From NCBI RefSeq assembly GCF_038397715.1, contig NZ_CP151633.1:1054001-1118000 (forward strand): 64,000 nucleotides of DNA. Reading direction: 5' to 3'. The notes beneath the pieces were generated by a model. That model searched no databases, was not told the origin of the DNA, and saw nothing but the letters and a program-made list of their open reading frames with translations. The stretch is from Microbacterium sp. LWO14-1.2 (GTDB lineage Bacteria; Actinomycetota; Actinomycetes; Actinomycetales; Microbacteriaceae). Positions 35,590 through 45,010 of the stretch are shown here, in pieces. The translations under genes were made by a program, and so were the position numbers. Within the stretch, counting starts at the first letter, position 1. Each line of letters starts with the position of its first letter.

Positions 35590-36735
35590 ATGTCTCGCAT
35601 CACCCGCCGCGCCCGCATCGGCGCCGGCCTCGCCCTGGTCACCACGGCCGCCCTCGCCCTGACCGCCTGCTCCGGTGCGGCAGATGCCGCGGGCTCCGGC
35701 TCCGGCGAGGGTTCCGTCGACGCCGCGACCGCCACGTCCGTCGAGGACTTCGGCACCTTCGCCGACCTCGAAGAGGCAGCGAAGGCCGAGGGACAGCTCA
35801 ACGTCATCGCCCTCCCCCGCGACTGGGCGAACTACGGCGAGATCATCGACCTGTTCATGGAGAAGTACCCGGAGATCACGGTCAACGAGGCGTCACCCGA
35901 TGTCTCCAGCGCCGAGGAGATCCAGGCAGCCGAGACCAACAAGGGGCTCGACACCGCTCCCGACGTGTTCGACCTCGGGCTGACCGTCGCCCTGCAGAAC
36001 ACCGACCACTTCGCCCCCTACAAGGTGCAGACGTGGGATGACATCCCCGAGGAGCTGAAGGAGCCCACCGGTCTCTTCGTCGGTGATTACGGCGGCTACA
36101 TGTCGATCGGCTACGACTCGTCGAAGTTCCCCGCACCCGACTCGCTCGACGACCTGTTGGGCGCCGACTACAAGGGCGCAGTGGCGATCAACGGTGACCC
36201 GACGCAGGCGGGCGCGGCGTTCGCTGCCGTGGGCCTCGCGACCGTGCAGTCCGACGGCACGCTCGACGACTACCAGCCGGGCATCGACTTCTTCTCCGAA
36301 CTGCAGAAGGCGGGCAACCTGCTCAAGGTCGACGTGACCACCGCGACGATCGCGAGCGGTGAGACCCCCGTCGTCTTCGACTGGGACTACCTGAACGCCA
36401 CGCACGTCGCCGACAACAAGGACTGGAAGGTCGTCGTGTTCGACGGCACCGGCTACGCCGGCTACTACAACCAGGCCGTGAACGTCGACGCTCCGCACCC
36501 GGCCGCCGCTCGCCTGTGGCAGGAGTTCCTCTACAGCGACGAGGTGCAGAACCTGTGGCTCGGCGGCGGCGCCCGCCCGGCTCGCATGGATGCCATGACC
36601 GAGGCGGGCACGATCGACGCCGACCTCGCCGCCGCCCTCCCCGAGGTCCCGGACGAGACGGTCGTCCCGACCGAGGAGCAGTCGACGAACGCCGGAACCC
36701 TGCTCGGCGAGAAGTGGGCTGCGGCGGTCCAGTGA
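35590..36735 (+). CDS. ABC transporter substrate-binding lipoprotein (spermidine/iron-type, family 1)
   Basis: 381 residues from ATG 35590 with GAGAGGA upstream. A lipoprotein signal ends in LALTACSG (Cys about 27). The mature part (LNVIALPRDWANYGEIIDLF, FVGDYGGYMSIGYDSSKFP, ETPVVFDWDYLNATHV) resembles the PotD/FbpA-type binding proteins for polyamines, Fe(III) or phosphonates. First gene of a four-gene operon with GTGA and ATGA overlaps. The substrate cannot be assigned. Confidence 0.85.
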   Translation: MSRITRRARIGAGLALVTTAALALTACSGAADAAGSGSGEGSVDAATATSVEDFGTFADLEEAAKAEGQLNVIALPRDWANYGEIIDLFMEKYPEITVNEASPDVSSAEEIQAAETNKGLDTAPDVFDLGLTVALQNTDHFAPYKVQTWDDIPEELKEPTGLFVGDYGGYMSIGYDSSKFPAPDSLDDLLGADYKGAVAINGDPTQAGAAFAAVGLATVQSDGTLDDYQPGIDFFSELQKAGNLLKVDVTTATIASGETPVVFDWDYLNATHVADNKDWKVVVFDGTGYAGYYNQAVNVDAPHPAAARLWQEFLYSDEVQNLWLGGGARPARMDAMTEAGTIDADLAAALPEVPDETVVPTEEQSTNAGTLLGEKWAAAVQ

Positions 36736-37682
36736 CCACTGCCATCGCAGCGGGGGCGGATGCCACGGCATCCGCCCCCGTCCCCTCCGCTCCGCACGGC
36801 GCGGGGCCGGCGACGTCGTCGCTGGCCCCGCGCTCCGCGCCGTCCGCCGCCTGGCTCGGACTCGTCCCGTTCGCCGCGTACGTGCTGCTCTTCCTCGCCG
36901 TGCCCACCGTGCTCGCGATCGGCTCCGGCTTCTTCACGAAGGATGGCGAGTTCACCTGGACGAACGTCTCGGCACTCGCCGACCCCGTCGTCCTGACGAC
37001 CTTCGCGAACTCCGCGTGGCTGTCTCTCCTCACCGCCGTGGTCGGCGCGGCCGTCGGCGCGCTCGTCTGCTACGCCCTGCTCGGCATGGATCCCGAAGGC
37101 GTCGTGCGCTCGACGGTGGATGCCGCGGCAGGCGTGCTCGCGCAGTTCGGCGGCGTGATGCTGGCGTTCGCGTTCATCGCGACGATCGGCATCCAGGGGG
37201 TGCTGAAGCTCTTCCTGCAGGACACGTTCGGCATCAACATCTACGAGAACGGCACCTGGCTGTACGAACTGCCCGGCCTGATCCTGCCGTACATCTACTT
37301 CCAGATCCCGCTCATGGTCATCACGTTCATGCCGGCGCTCGCGGCGCTGAAGCCGCAGTGGTCCGAGGCGAACCTCACCCTGGGCGGCACGCGAGCCAGC
37401 TTCTGGCTGCGCATCGGCATCCCGGTACTCGCTCCCTCGTTCCTCGCGAGCCTGCTGCTGCTGTTCGCGAACGCCTTCTCGTCGTACGCCACGGCGGCGG
37501 CGCTCGCCAGCCAGGGCTCGCAGATCGTGCCGCTGCAGATCCGCACGGCGCTCACGAGCGAAACCGTACTGGGTCGGGAGAACCTCGCCGGTGCCCTCGC
37601 GCTCGGCATGATCCTCGTCGTCGGAGTCGTGATGGCCCTGTACTCGCTCATCCAGCGTCGGGCAGCGAGGTGGCAGTCATGA
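36732..37682 (+). CDS. ABC transporter permease (first)
   Basis: 316 residues, GTG start overlapping the binding-protein stop. A Pro/Ala-rich N-terminus precedes about six TM helices (AYVLLFLAVPTVLAIGSGF first). The EAA loop contacting the ATPase is near SEANLTLGGTRASFWLRIGI. Pairs with the second permease as a heterodimer. Confidence 0.87.
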   Translation: MTTAIAAGADATASAPVPSAPHGAGPATSSLAPRSAPSAAWLGLVPFAAYVLLFLAVPTVLAIGSGFFTKDGEFTWTNVSALADPVVLTTFANSAWLSLLTAVVGAAVGALVCYALLGMDPEGVVRSTVDAAAGVLAQFGGVMLAFAFIATIGIQGVLKLFLQDTFGINIYENGTWLYELPGLILPYIYFQIPLMVITFMPALAALKPQWSEANLTLGGTRASFWLRIGIPVLAPSFLASLLLLFANAFSSYATAAALASQGSQIVPLQIRTALTSETVLGRENLAGALALGMILVVGVVMALYSLIQRRAARWQS

Positions 37683-38473
37683 ACCGCCTCGCCCCCTCCC
37701 CCGTGACGCGCTGGGTCATCGGCATCCTGGTGGGCGCGTTCTTCGCGATCCCGCTCGTCTCGACGTTCCTGTACACGCTGCGTCAGACCGACGGTTCCCT
37801 CGGCTTCGAGCGGTGGGCCGCGCTGTTCGACCCGGCGAAATCCGCGGCGATCCGTCCGATCTGGATGGGTTTGGGCAACTCGCTCGTGCTGGCGTTCGTG
37901 ACCGTCGCGATCGTGCTGCTGCTCCTCGCGCCGACGATGATCCTCGTCAATCTGCGTTTCGGGCGTCTGCGGCCGGCGTTCGAGTTCGCGGTGCTGCTGC
38001 CGATCTCGATCCCCGCGATCGTGCTGGTCGTCGGCCTCGCCCCGATCTATCTGCAGATCGGTCGCTCCCTCGGCACCGGCACCTGGACGCTCGCGTTCGC
38101 CTACGGCATCACCGTGCTGCCGTTCGCGTACCGGTCGATCCAGGCGTCGATCGACGCCGCCGACCTGCGCACGCTCGCCGAAGCCGCCCGCTCCCTCGGT
38201 GCGAGCTGGCCGACCGTCGTGCTGAAGGTCCTCGCGCCGAACCTCCGTCAGGGTCTGCTCGCGGCATCCCTCATCTCGATCGCCGTCGTGCTCGGGGAGT
38301 TCACGATCGCCTCGCTGCTCAACCGCCAGGTGTTCCAGACCGCGATGGTGGTCGTGCAGAAGCAGGACCCGTATGCGCCGGCGATCTTCACCCTCCTGGC
38401 GCTGGCTTTCGTCTTCGTCCTGCTCCTCCTCATCGGCCGCGTCGCGCGCGGCAATCGAAAGGCCCTGTCATGA
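37679..38473 (+). CDS. ABC transporter permease (second)
   Basis: 264 residues, ATG within the preceding stop (ATGA). Six TM helices and an EAA loop (TLAEAARSLGASWPTVVLKV), as in PotC/ThiP-type permeases. Next gene begins with an ATGA overlap. Confidence 0.88.
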   Translation: MNRLAPSPVTRWVIGILVGAFFAIPLVSTFLYTLRQTDGSLGFERWAALFDPAKSAAIRPIWMGLGNSLVLAFVTVAIVLLLLAPTMILVNLRFGRLRPAFEFAVLLPISIPAIVLVVGLAPIYLQIGRSLGTGTWTLAFAYGITVLPFAYRSIQASIDAADLRTLAEAARSLGASWPTVVLKVLAPNLRQGLLAASLISIAVVLGEFTIASLLNRQVFQTAMVVVQKQDPYAPAIFTLLALAFVFVLLLLIGRVARGNRKALS

Positions 38474-39549
38474 CCCTCCCTCAGACCGCCGACAACATCC
38501 TGCTCGCCGAAGCAGGCGAGGGCACCCGCGTGCAGCTGCAGCGCATCGTCAAGAGCTACGGCAGCAACACCGTGCTGCACGGGGTCGACCTCGACATCGC
38601 TCCGGGCGAGTTCGTCTCGCTGCTCGGTCCGTCGGGATGCGGCAAGACGACGCTGCTGCGGGTGCTCGCCGGACTCGAAGGGCTCGACAGCGGTGCCGTG
38701 CTCCTCGACGGCGGCGACGTGTCGCGCGTGCCGACGAACAAGCGCGATATCGGGATGGTCTTCCAGTCGTACTCGCTGTTCCCGCACCTGCGCGTCGTCG
38801 ACAACACCGCGTTCGGTCTGCGGCGCCGCGGCATCGGCAAGAGCGAGGCCGCGACGCGAGCCCTCGATGCGCTCGCACTGGTGGGTCTCGGCGACTTCGC
38901 CGACCGATTCCCGCACCAGCTCTCGGGCGGCCAGCAGCAGCGCGTCGCGCTCGCCCGTGCGCTCGTCACCGAGCCCAAGGTCCTGCTGCTCGACGAGCCG
39001 CTGTCGGCGCTCGACGCGAAGGTGCGGGTGCAGTTGCGCGACGAGATCCGCCGCATCCAGCTGCGCCTCGGCATCACCACGGTCTTCGTGACGCACGACC
39101 AGGAGGAGGCCCTCGCCGTCTCCGACCGGATCGCCGTGATGAATGCGGGCACGATCGAGCAGATCGGGTCGCCCGAGGAGCTATACACGACGCCGTCGAC
39201 GGCGGGCGTGGCCGCGTTCGTGGGTCTGTCGAGCGTCGTCTCGGGCGTCGCCGAGGGCGATCACGTCGTGGTGTGGGGACAGCGGCTTCCGCTGCAGGCG
39301 CCGGCGGACGGCCCGGTCGACGTCTACCTGCGCCCGGAGAACGTGCACTTCGCGTCGGAGGCGGATGCTGCGACCGATGCCCTCGTGCAGGAGAGCACGT
39401 TCCTCGGCAGCATGCGCCGCACGCTCGTGCGCACGGAGTCGGGCGAGCTCGTGCGGCTGCAGCACGCCCCCGGCATCCATCCGGCCTTCGGCGATCGCGT
39501 GCGCATCGCCGTGGCTCCCGAGCCGGTCGCGGTGCACCCGCGCGGCTGA
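38470..39549 (+). CDS. ABC transporter ATP-binding protein (PotA/FbpC type)
   Basis: 359 residues. Walker A GPSGCGKTT, Q-loop MVFQSYSLFPHL, signature LSGGQQQR, Walker B VLLLDEPLSALD and H-loop VFVTHDQEEA are all present. A C-terminal TOBE domain follows (from about residue 240; VDVYLRPENVHF). This is the class of ATPase serving polyamine, iron or sulfate importers. Last gene of the operon. Confidence 0.92.
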   Translation: MTLPQTADNILLAEAGEGTRVQLQRIVKSYGSNTVLHGVDLDIAPGEFVSLLGPSGCGKTTLLRVLAGLEGLDSGAVLLDGGDVSRVPTNKRDIGMVFQSYSLFPHLRVVDNTAFGLRRRGIGKSEAATRALDALALVGLGDFADRFPHQLSGGQQQRVALARALVTEPKVLLLDEPLSALDAKVRVQLRDEIRRIQLRLGITTVFVTHDQEEALAVSDRIAVMNAGTIEQIGSPEELYTTPSTAGVAAFVGLSSVVSGVAEGDHVVVWGQRLPLQAPADGPVDVYLRPENVHFASEADAATDALVQESTFLGSMRRTLVRTESGELVRLQHAPGIHPAFGDRVRIAVAPEPVAVHPRG

Positions 39550-39622
39550 GCCGCACGCCGCGTTCCCGCTTCCCCCTCCCCTCCCCGCCCCTGCTCCCCC
39601 TGCTCCCTCCCCACCCTGGCGC

Positions 39623-39701
39623 CGAAACCCACCACGCGCGCCGAAGCCCACCAGAAACGACGTCCGCGCTGGTGGGTTTCGACGCGCATGGTGGGTCTGG
39701 G
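39623..39701. terminator. Nested inverted repeat between convergent ABC operons
   Basis: Inner arms CGAAGCCCACCAG (39642-39654) and CTGGTGGGTTTCG (39669-39681) pair with one G-T; outer arms ACCCACCACGCGCG and CGCGCATGGTGGGT flank them. Located between the ends of two convergent transporter operons, so probably a bidirectional terminator. Sequence family differs from the 31.3/34.4 kb repeats. Confidence 0.65.
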
Positions 39702-39807
39702 CGTGACTATGACGCCCGGGGACGCGCTTGAGGGGCAGCGCGCACGAGAGGCAGCGCGCGCGAGGGCAGGACGCGCGCGAGGAGCAGGGCCCCGCGAGGG
39801 GACAGGG

Positions 39808-40563
39808 TCAAAGAACGCGGGAGAGGAAGTCCTGCGTGCGCGAATGCTGGGGATTAGCCAGCACCTCGCGCGGGTCGCCCTCTTCGACGATGTGGCCGCC
39901 GTCCATGAAGATGAGGCGCGAGCCCACCTCCCGGGCGAAGCCCATCTCATGCGTCACGACGAGCATCGTCATGCCCTCGTCGGCGAGCGACCGCATGACC
40001 TGCAGCACTTCGCCCACCAGTTCGGGGTCGAGCGCCGAGGTCGGCTCGTCGAACAGCATCATGTCGGGGTTCATGCACAGGGCACGCGCGATCGCGACGC
40101 GCTGCTGCTGTCCGCCCGACAGGTGTCCGGGGAACGCCTTCGCCTTCTCCGCGAGCCCGACCCGGCCGAGCATCTCGTGCGCGATCCGCTCCGACTCGGC
40201 CTTGTTGCGCTTCTTCACGCGACGCTGGGCGATCGTCAGGTTATCCAGCACGCTCAGGTGCGGGAACAGATTGAAGCTCTGGAACACCATCCCGATGCGC
40301 GTGCGCACCCGGTCGATGTCGACGTCGGGATCGGTGATGTCGATGCCCTCGATGAAGACCTTGCCGTCGGTCGGCTCCTCGAGCAGGTTCACGGAACGCA
40401 GCAGCGTCGACTTACCCGAGCCCGACGGGCCGATCACGCAGACGACCTCGCCGGCGGTCACGGTCAGGTCGATGCCCTTGAGCACCTCGTTGTCGCCGAA
40501 GGTCTTGACGAGTCCCCGCACGTCGATCGCCGGGGCGTGGACGTCGATCAGGTCGGTGGTCAT
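39808..40563 (-). CDS. Amino-acid ABC transporter ATP-binding protein (GlnQ type)
   Basis: 251 residues. Walker [26 protein letters not shown], signature LSGGQQQR, Walker [20 protein letters not shown] and [12 protein letters not shown] are diagnostic of polar amino-acid importers. Overlaps the permease stop by 4 nt; third gene of the minus-strand operon binding protein, permease, ATPase. Confidence 0.93.
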   Translation of the reverse strand: MTTDLIDVHAPAIDVRGLVKTFGDNEVLKGIDLTVTAGEVVCVIGPSGSGKSTLLRSVNLLEEPTDGKVFIEGIDITDPDVDIDRVRTRIGMVFQSFNLFPHLSVLDNLTIAQRRVKKRNKAESERIAHEMLGRVGLAEKAKAFPGHLSGGQQQRVAIARALCMNPDMMLFDEPTSALDPELVGEVLQVMRSLADEGMTMLVVTHEMGFAREVGSRLIFMDGGHIVEEGDPREVLANPQHSRTQDFLSRVL

Positions 40564-41357
40564 CGCTGCCTCGCCATCCGCCGCTCGAGATACGCGGTGA
40601 AACGCGTGAGCGGGATCGTCACGATCAGGTACAGGATCGCCGCCATGATCAACGGCGTCGCGTTCGAGTTCTGGGTCGTCGCGTCACGCGCGAAGGTCGT
40701 CAGCTCCTTCGACCAGATGAACGCACCCGCGATGAAGAGCAGCGACGTGTCCTTGAGCAGCAGCACGAACTCGTTGGTCAGCGGCGGGATGATGATGCGG
40801 AAGCCCTGCGGCACGACGATCCAGAAGGTCGTCTTCATGGGCGACATACCCAGGGAGCGGGCCGCCTCGGTCTGCCCCTTCGGCACGGCCTGGAGGCCGG
40901 CGCGGATGGTCTCCGCCATGTACGCGGAGGCGACCAGGATCAACCCGATGAGACCGAGAACCACGGGACCACCGAGCTCCTGCCCTCGGATACCTGTAGC
41001 GATCGGCACGATGAAAGCGACGCCGAAGATCGTGAGGATCGCAGGAAGCCCGCGGAACAGCTCGATCCAGGCCGTCGCGATCCAGCGGAACGGGCCGATG
41101 CTCGACAGCTTCAGCAGAGCGAGGAAGATGCCGAGCAGCAGCCCTCCGGCGAAGGCCACCACCGTGAACCAGACGGTGTTCACGAGGGCGGTGGTGATGA
41201 TCCCGGGGAACATCTTCGCCGCGACCTCGGGGTTGAAGAAGAGCGGACCGATCTTCGCCCAGTTGGTCGAGACCGCAGCCCAGATGACGATCGCGATCAG
41301 CACCGCGTAGACGATGTATCGGTACAGCTTCTGCTTCGTGGTGCGCCTCAACGCCAT
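40560..41357 (-). CDS. Amino-acid ABC transporter permease (HisM/GlnP type)
   Basis: 265 residues from ATG 41357, 9 nt after GGAGG (TTG 41363 also in frame but too close). Family signatures: [16 protein letters not shown] at the first core helix, [15 protein letters not shown], and the EAA region [20 protein letters not shown]. Functions as homodimer with the flanking ATPase and binding protein. Confidence 0.92.
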   Translation of the reverse strand: MALRRTTKQKLYRYIVYAVLIAIVIWAAVSTNWAKIGPLFFNPEVAAKMFPGIITTALVNTVWFTVVAFAGGLLLGIFLALLKLSSIGPFRWIATAWIELFRGLPAILTIFGVAFIVPIATGIRGQELGGPVVLGLIGLILVASAYMAETIRAGLQAVPKGQTEAARSLGMSPMKTTFWIVVPQGFRIIIPPLTNEFVLLLKDTSLLFIAGAFIWSKELTTFARDATTQNSNATPLIMAAILYLIVTIPLTRFTAYLERRMARQR

Positions 41358-41393
41358 TGTCAAGGTCCTCCCGATCCCTTGCCTACCGTCGGA

Positions 41394-42209
41394 TCAGTTC
41401 GCGGTGAAGTAGGTGTCGTAGATCTTCTGGTAGTCGCCGCTGTCGCGGAGCTCCTTGAGAGCACCGTTGACCGCGTCGAGCAGCTCGGCCTTCTCGCCCT
41501 TTGCGAAGGCGAAGCCGTAGGACTCGTCGGTGTTGTACTCCTCGACGATCTCGTAGGCGCTGTCGGCCTTCTCGTGCTCGAGGTTCACCGGCTGGTCCTG
41601 CAGGATCGCGTCGATCTGGCCGGCCTGCATCGCGGGCCACAGCTCGCCGTCTGAGGGGTACTGCACGATCTGCGCGCCCGTGGCGTTCTCGTTCGCGTAG
41701 GCCTCGCCCGTGGTTCCCTGCTGGACGCCGACGTTCTTGCCGTCGAGGTCCTTGATCGACTCGATGCCGGAGTCGGTGCGTACGAGCAACGACTGCAGCG
41801 AGTCGTAGTACGGGTCGGAGAAGTCGATGTTCGCCTTGCGCTCGTCGGTGATGGTCATCGCCGACGCACCGATGTCGCAGGTCCCTGCGGCCAGTGTCGT
41901 TCCCGACTGCAGGGCGTCGAAGCCGACGTCCTGCACGGCCAGCTTGAGGTCGAGCTTCTTGGCGATCGCGTCGAGCAGGTCGATGTCGAAGCCGGTGTAG
42001 CCGGTGCCGTTGTCTCCACCCTCGAACTCGAACGGCGGGTAAGGGATGTCGGAGCAGACCGTCAGCGTGCCCGCGTCGACAAGCCCGTACTCGTTGTCCG
42101 CATCGGAATCGCCGCCGCCGGATCCGCCCGCTCCGCCTGCGCAGCCCGCGAGAGCGAGGGTGGCGGTCGCCGCGAGAGCGATCCCGGCGATGATGTTGCG
42201 ACGCTGCAT
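41394..42209 (-). CDS. Polar amino-acid ABC transporter substrate-binding lipoprotein
   Basis: 271 residues. Lipoprotein signal ending LALAGCAGG, a Gly/Ser-rich linker, then the family 3 binding fold: LTVCSDIPYPPFEF, YTGFDIDLLDAIAKKL, MTITDERKANIDFSDPYYDS. Acts as the receptor for the downstream permease and ATPase; the exact amino acid is not determinable. Confidence 0.92.
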   Translation of the reverse strand: MQRRNIIAGIALAATATLALAGCAGGAGGSGGGDSDADNEYGLVDAGTLTVCSDIPYPPFEFEGGDNGTGYTGFDIDLLDAIAKKLDLKLAVQDVGFDALQSGTTLAAGTCDIGASAMTITDERKANIDFSDPYYDSLQSLLVRTDSGIESIKDLDGKNVGVQQGTTGEAYANENATGAQIVQYPSDGELWPAMQAGQIDAILQDQPVNLEHEKADSAYEIVEEYNTDESYGFAFAKGEKAELLDAVNGALKELRDSGDYQKIYDTYFTAN

Positions 42210-42349
42210 GTCAGCTCCTGAGGGGACGAGGGTCGAATGCCCACGGACGGGTAGGAGAACATCTAAACACGGGCGGCATCGCCCGACGGAACGGCGAGGG
42301 CCCTCTGCGCATTACGTTTGTGTTGCAAAGGGCGCGGATGCCGCGGCCG

Positions 42350-42652
42350 TCAGATCTCGAAGTCGACGGCGACGCGTCCGGCGACCACGGAGCGGACGTA
42401 CGCGACGACCTCTTCGTGCGCGGGGTGCACCTGGTATTCCTCGAGCGCCGCGATCGACTCGAAGTCTGCGACGAGGGTGACGTCCCAGTTGGCATCGGGG
42501 TAGGCGACGTTCGCACCGGCAGAGATCGACAGCAGCTGGGGCACGACCCCGTCGAGTGCCAGGAGGCGGCGTGCGACCTCTGCGGCCTGCTCGGCGCGCA
42601 CCTCGGGGTCTTCGGCGGAGAGCTTCCAGCTCACGACGTGGCGGATGGTCAT
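42350..42652 (-). CDS. Dabb family protein (stress-responsive alpha/beta barrel)
   Basis: 100 residues, ATG 42652 overlapping the upstream stop. Dabb pattern: IRHVVSWKLSAED at the start, NWDVTLVADFESIAALEEYQ and HPAHEEVVAYV. These form dimeric barrels of unclear function. Last of three overlapping minus-strand genes (rhodanese, glutaredoxin-like, Dabb). Confidence 0.87.
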   Translation of the reverse strand: MTIRHVVSWKLSAEDPEVRAEQAAEVARRLLALDGVVPQLLSISAGANVAYPDANWDVTLVADFESIAALEEYQVHPAHEEVVAYVRSVVAGRVAVDFEI

Positions 42653-42945
42653 CGGATCTCCTTCACGGGGTTCTCGGCGTCGCGGACGACAGCGGCCTCG
42701 AGCGCCTCGCGCAGACGGTCGGCCGACAGCCGCCAGTGCGCGTGCAGCTCGCCGTCGATGAGCACGACGGGGATCTTCTCCCACCACAGCTCGTACAGCG
42801 CGGGGTCGTCCTTGATCGACGCCTCGACGATCTCGATGCGTTCGGCCGCGGCATCCGGCAGCTCGGCGACGACGGCGTCGACGATCTCCGAGGCGACGTC
42901 GCAGAGATGGCAGTCGGGCTTGCCGATCAGCGTCAGCGTGGTCAC
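42649..42945 (-). CDS. Glutaredoxin-like protein (DUF836/CxxC)
   Basis: 98 residues from GTG 42945, overlapping the rhodanese stop (GTGA). Thioredoxin-like fold with redox pair CHLC near residue 12 (LIGKPDCHLCDVA), the cis-Pro loop KIPVVLIDGE and a C-terminal helix. Probable thiol-disulfide role; the partner rhodanese suggests sulfur chemistry. Confidence 0.85.
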   Translation of the reverse strand: MTTLTLIGKPDCHLCDVASEIVDAVVAELPDAAAERIEIVEASIKDDPALYELWWEKIPVVLIDGELHAHWRLSADRLREALEAAVVRDAENPVKEIR

Positions 42946-43244
42946 GCCGACGGCACCTCGACCTCGCGGCCCTGTGCGATCCACTCGCCCGTGCCGCCCT
43001 CGACGTTGGTCGCGTCGTACCCGCGGGCTTCGAGCGCCTCGACGACGCGCGCGGACCGCCCGCCGGCCTGGCAGATGACGTCGAACGACTCGGCCGGAAG
43101 CTCCTCCAGGCGATTGCCGATCTCCGACATCGGGATGTTGACGGCGCCGGGCACGTGCCCTGCGGCGAACTCGTGCGCCTCGCGCACATCGATGAGCGGC
43201 GTGTTCGACCGCTCGGCGAGCTCTGTGACGGTGATCGACTTCAT
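42942..43244 (-). CDS. Rhodanese-like domain protein
   Basis: 100 residues from ATG 43244 (GAGGAGTA upstream). Single rhodanese domain: PLIDVREAHEFAAGHVPGAV and active-site loop ICQAGGRSARV, with Cys59 as the persulfide carrier. Moves sulfane sulfur to thiol acceptors. First gene of the three-gene overlapping run. Confidence 0.92.
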   Translation of the reverse strand: MKSITVTELAERSNTPLIDVREAHEFAAGHVPGAVNIPMSEIGNRLEELPAESFDVICQAGGRSARVVEALEARGYDATNVEGGTGEWIAQGREVEVPSA

Positions 43245-43326
43245 GATTACTCCTCGACGTCGGGGCGGAACCGGGGGCAGAGACACGAAGCGCCCGTCCG
43301 GAGACAGGCGCTCAGTGTCTGGCCGC

Positions 43327-43425
43327 TTACTTCTTGTTGCGGCGCTGGTGGCGAGTCTTGCGAAGCAGCTTGCGGTGCTTCTTCTTCGCCATGCGCTTGC
43401 GGCGCTTCTTGATGACAGAACCCAC
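43327..43425 (-). CDS. AURKAIP1/COX24-type small basic protein
   Basis: 32 residues, GTG start. Sequence is almost entirely Lys/Arg/His (VIKKRRKRMAKKKHRKLLRK), as in the tiny AURKAIP1/COX24 domain proteins of actinobacteria, related to a mitochondrial ribosome-associated protein. Probably binds rRNA. Too short for standard ORF calling but widely conserved. Confidence 0.88.
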   Translation of the reverse strand: MGSVIKKRRKRMAKKKHRKLLRKTRHQRRNKK

Positions 43426-43565
43426 GGAAACCTCACTACGTCAGGGGCTGGGCGTCGCACGGTCACGGACACCCGGGTACGGGCATGGAAAAAAATGCCT
43501 CGGAGCAGTCTAGCAAACCCAGCGGCCCACTCCGTCACCGGAGCGGATCGGACGGTTCGGCGTGC

Positions 43566-43757
43566 TCAGCCGACGTCGGAGATGGGACGCTGCAGCGCGT
43601 CGGCGACGGCGGACTCGGGAACGCGGAAACTCCGACCGAAGCGGATGGCGGGCAGCTCCCCGGCGTGCACCATCCGATACACGGTCATCTTCGACACGCG
43701 CATCAGTTCGGCGACCTCGGCCACCGTCAGGAACCGGACATCAGGCACTTCGGGCAT
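43566..43757 (-). CDS. BldC-like MerR-type excisionase/HTH regulator
   Basis: 63 residues from ATG 43757 (AAAGGGG upstream). Single winged HTH: FLTVAEVAELMRVSKMTVYR, VHAGELPAIRFGRSFRVPES. This is the BldC layout: a DNA-binding domain with no ligand domain, which oligomerises on direct repeats. Adjacent, same-strand gene is the COX24-type protein, a common actinobacterial pairing. Confidence 0.88.
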   Translation of the reverse strand: MPEVPDVRFLTVAEVAELMRVSKMTVYRMVHAGELPAIRFGRSFRVPESAVADALQRPISDVG

Positions 43758-43832
43758 CCCACGTACCCCTTTCTCGATGAGCACACTCTATGGGCTGGCT
43801 GGGACGCGTGTAAACCCGTGTGACTCGTGTGA

Positions 43833-44759
43833 TCAGCGCTCCCCGCCGACGGTGGCGAACGCGCGCACCGGGAACGTGCCGAATCCGCGCACGGCGGGCG
43901 GGGCCGCGGTGAACCGCGCGCCCCGCGCGGGGACCTCGGCGAGGTTGGTCAGGTGCTCGACCACGTGCACGCCCGCGGCCAGGAGGATGCTGTGCGCCGG
44001 CCGCTCCCCTCCACTCTCCGTGTCGTCGATGTTGAGCGAGTCGATGCCGACGAGGGCGACGCCCGCATCGACGAGGTGACGCGCGCCCTCCTCGGTGAGG
44101 AAGGGAGCTCCCCGACCGTATGCGGGGGTGCCGAAGTGTCGACTCCACCCGGTGTCGAGCAGCACGGCGGTCCCCGCGAGGTCGCGGTCGGCCAGGGTGG
44201 CCGCGCCGATGCCCCGCCGCTCCGGCGCCCAGGCGTCATGCAGGTGGAAGACCTCGGCCGGCAGGTCGACGAGGGTGTCGAGGCGGAGCGCGGCGAGGTC
44301 GCCGCCCTCCGGATAGCGGTGGAAGGGGGCGTCGAGGTAGGTGCCCGTGTTGCCGATCATCGTGATGATGTCCATCGCGAACTCGGTACCGGGCGCGTAC
44401 TTCTGCCGCGAGTCCTCGCGGGTGAGATGCGGGGTGATGATCGGGACGGGCAGGCCGGGATAGGTCACCAGCCCCGCCGCGATCGGATGGCTGAGGTCGA
44501 TGATCCGGCGTTCCGTCGCCGCCGCGGTCTCCACACCCCTGGACCCCCGATGCGGCTCCTCGACGAGTCGCAGGTCGCGGAGCTGGACGTCCTGCACGAG
44601 GGCGAGCCCGAGGTGACGGACGAGCAGGTTCGCGATCTCCGCCTGACCGAGGTCGGCCGACGGGATGTCGAGCCGGAACCCCTCACCGCTCATACCCCCT
44701 CCGTTCGCGAAGGTGAGGGAGAAATCGAAGTGTGCCCGGTGCTCGACAGGTCGCGTCAT
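43833..44759 (-). CDS. Cyclase family protein (kynurenine-formamidase-like) with N-terminal extension
   Basis: 308 residues from ATG 44759. The C-terminal ~220 residues are a metal-dependent cyclase/amidohydrolase (PF04199): RIIDLSHPIAAGLVTYPGLP, IGNTGTYLDAPFHRYPEGG (usual HxGTHxDxPxH with the first His as Asn and second as Tyr) and GIDSLNIDD. The first ~75 residues (FDFSLTFANGGGMSGEGFRL ... LGLALVQDVQLRDL) are a separate domain that I do not recognise. Substrate unknown; altered metal ligands hint at a non-kynurenine role. Confidence 0.85.
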   Translation of the reverse strand: MTRPVEHRAHFDFSLTFANGGGMSGEGFRLDIPSADLGQAEIANLLVRHLGLALVQDVQLRDLRLVEEPHRGSRGVETAAATERRIIDLSHPIAAGLVTYPGLPVPIITPHLTREDSRQKYAPGTEFAMDIITMIGNTGTYLDAPFHRYPEGGDLAALRLDTLVDLPAEVFHLHDAWAPERRGIGAATLADRDLAGTAVLLDTGWSRHFGTPAYGRGAPFLTEEGARHLVDAGVALVGIDSLNIDDTESGGERPAHSILLAAGVHVVEHLTNLAEVPARGARFTAAPPAVRGFGTFPVRAFATVGGER

Positions 44760-44940
44760 GTCCACATCATCGCGCACGGGTCGAGACCACACGCACCGAT
44801 CGAGATCGCGCAGCGGGCGGGCCGCTCGTCTCAGCGGAGACATAGCCGCCGTCCCGGAACCGTCCAGCCACCCCTGCCACTCTGATCACACGGCCCGGAC
44901 AGGCACCTTTCCGGCCCACGCGGGTATGGGGCCCGCGGTT

Positions 44941-44978
44941 CCGCCCCCGACGACATGCCCCCCTGTCGCCGGGGGCGG
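44941..44978 (-). terminator. GC hairpin downstream of arsR-type gene
   Basis: CCGCCCCCG (44941-44949) and CGGGGGCGG (44970-44978) form a 9-bp stem with a 20-nt loop, 33 bp beyond the stop at 45011 in the direction of minus-strand transcription. No T-run. Confidence 0.5.
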
Positions 44979-45010
44979 AGTGCGTCAGGAGACCGCCGTG
45001 TCGGGTCGGT

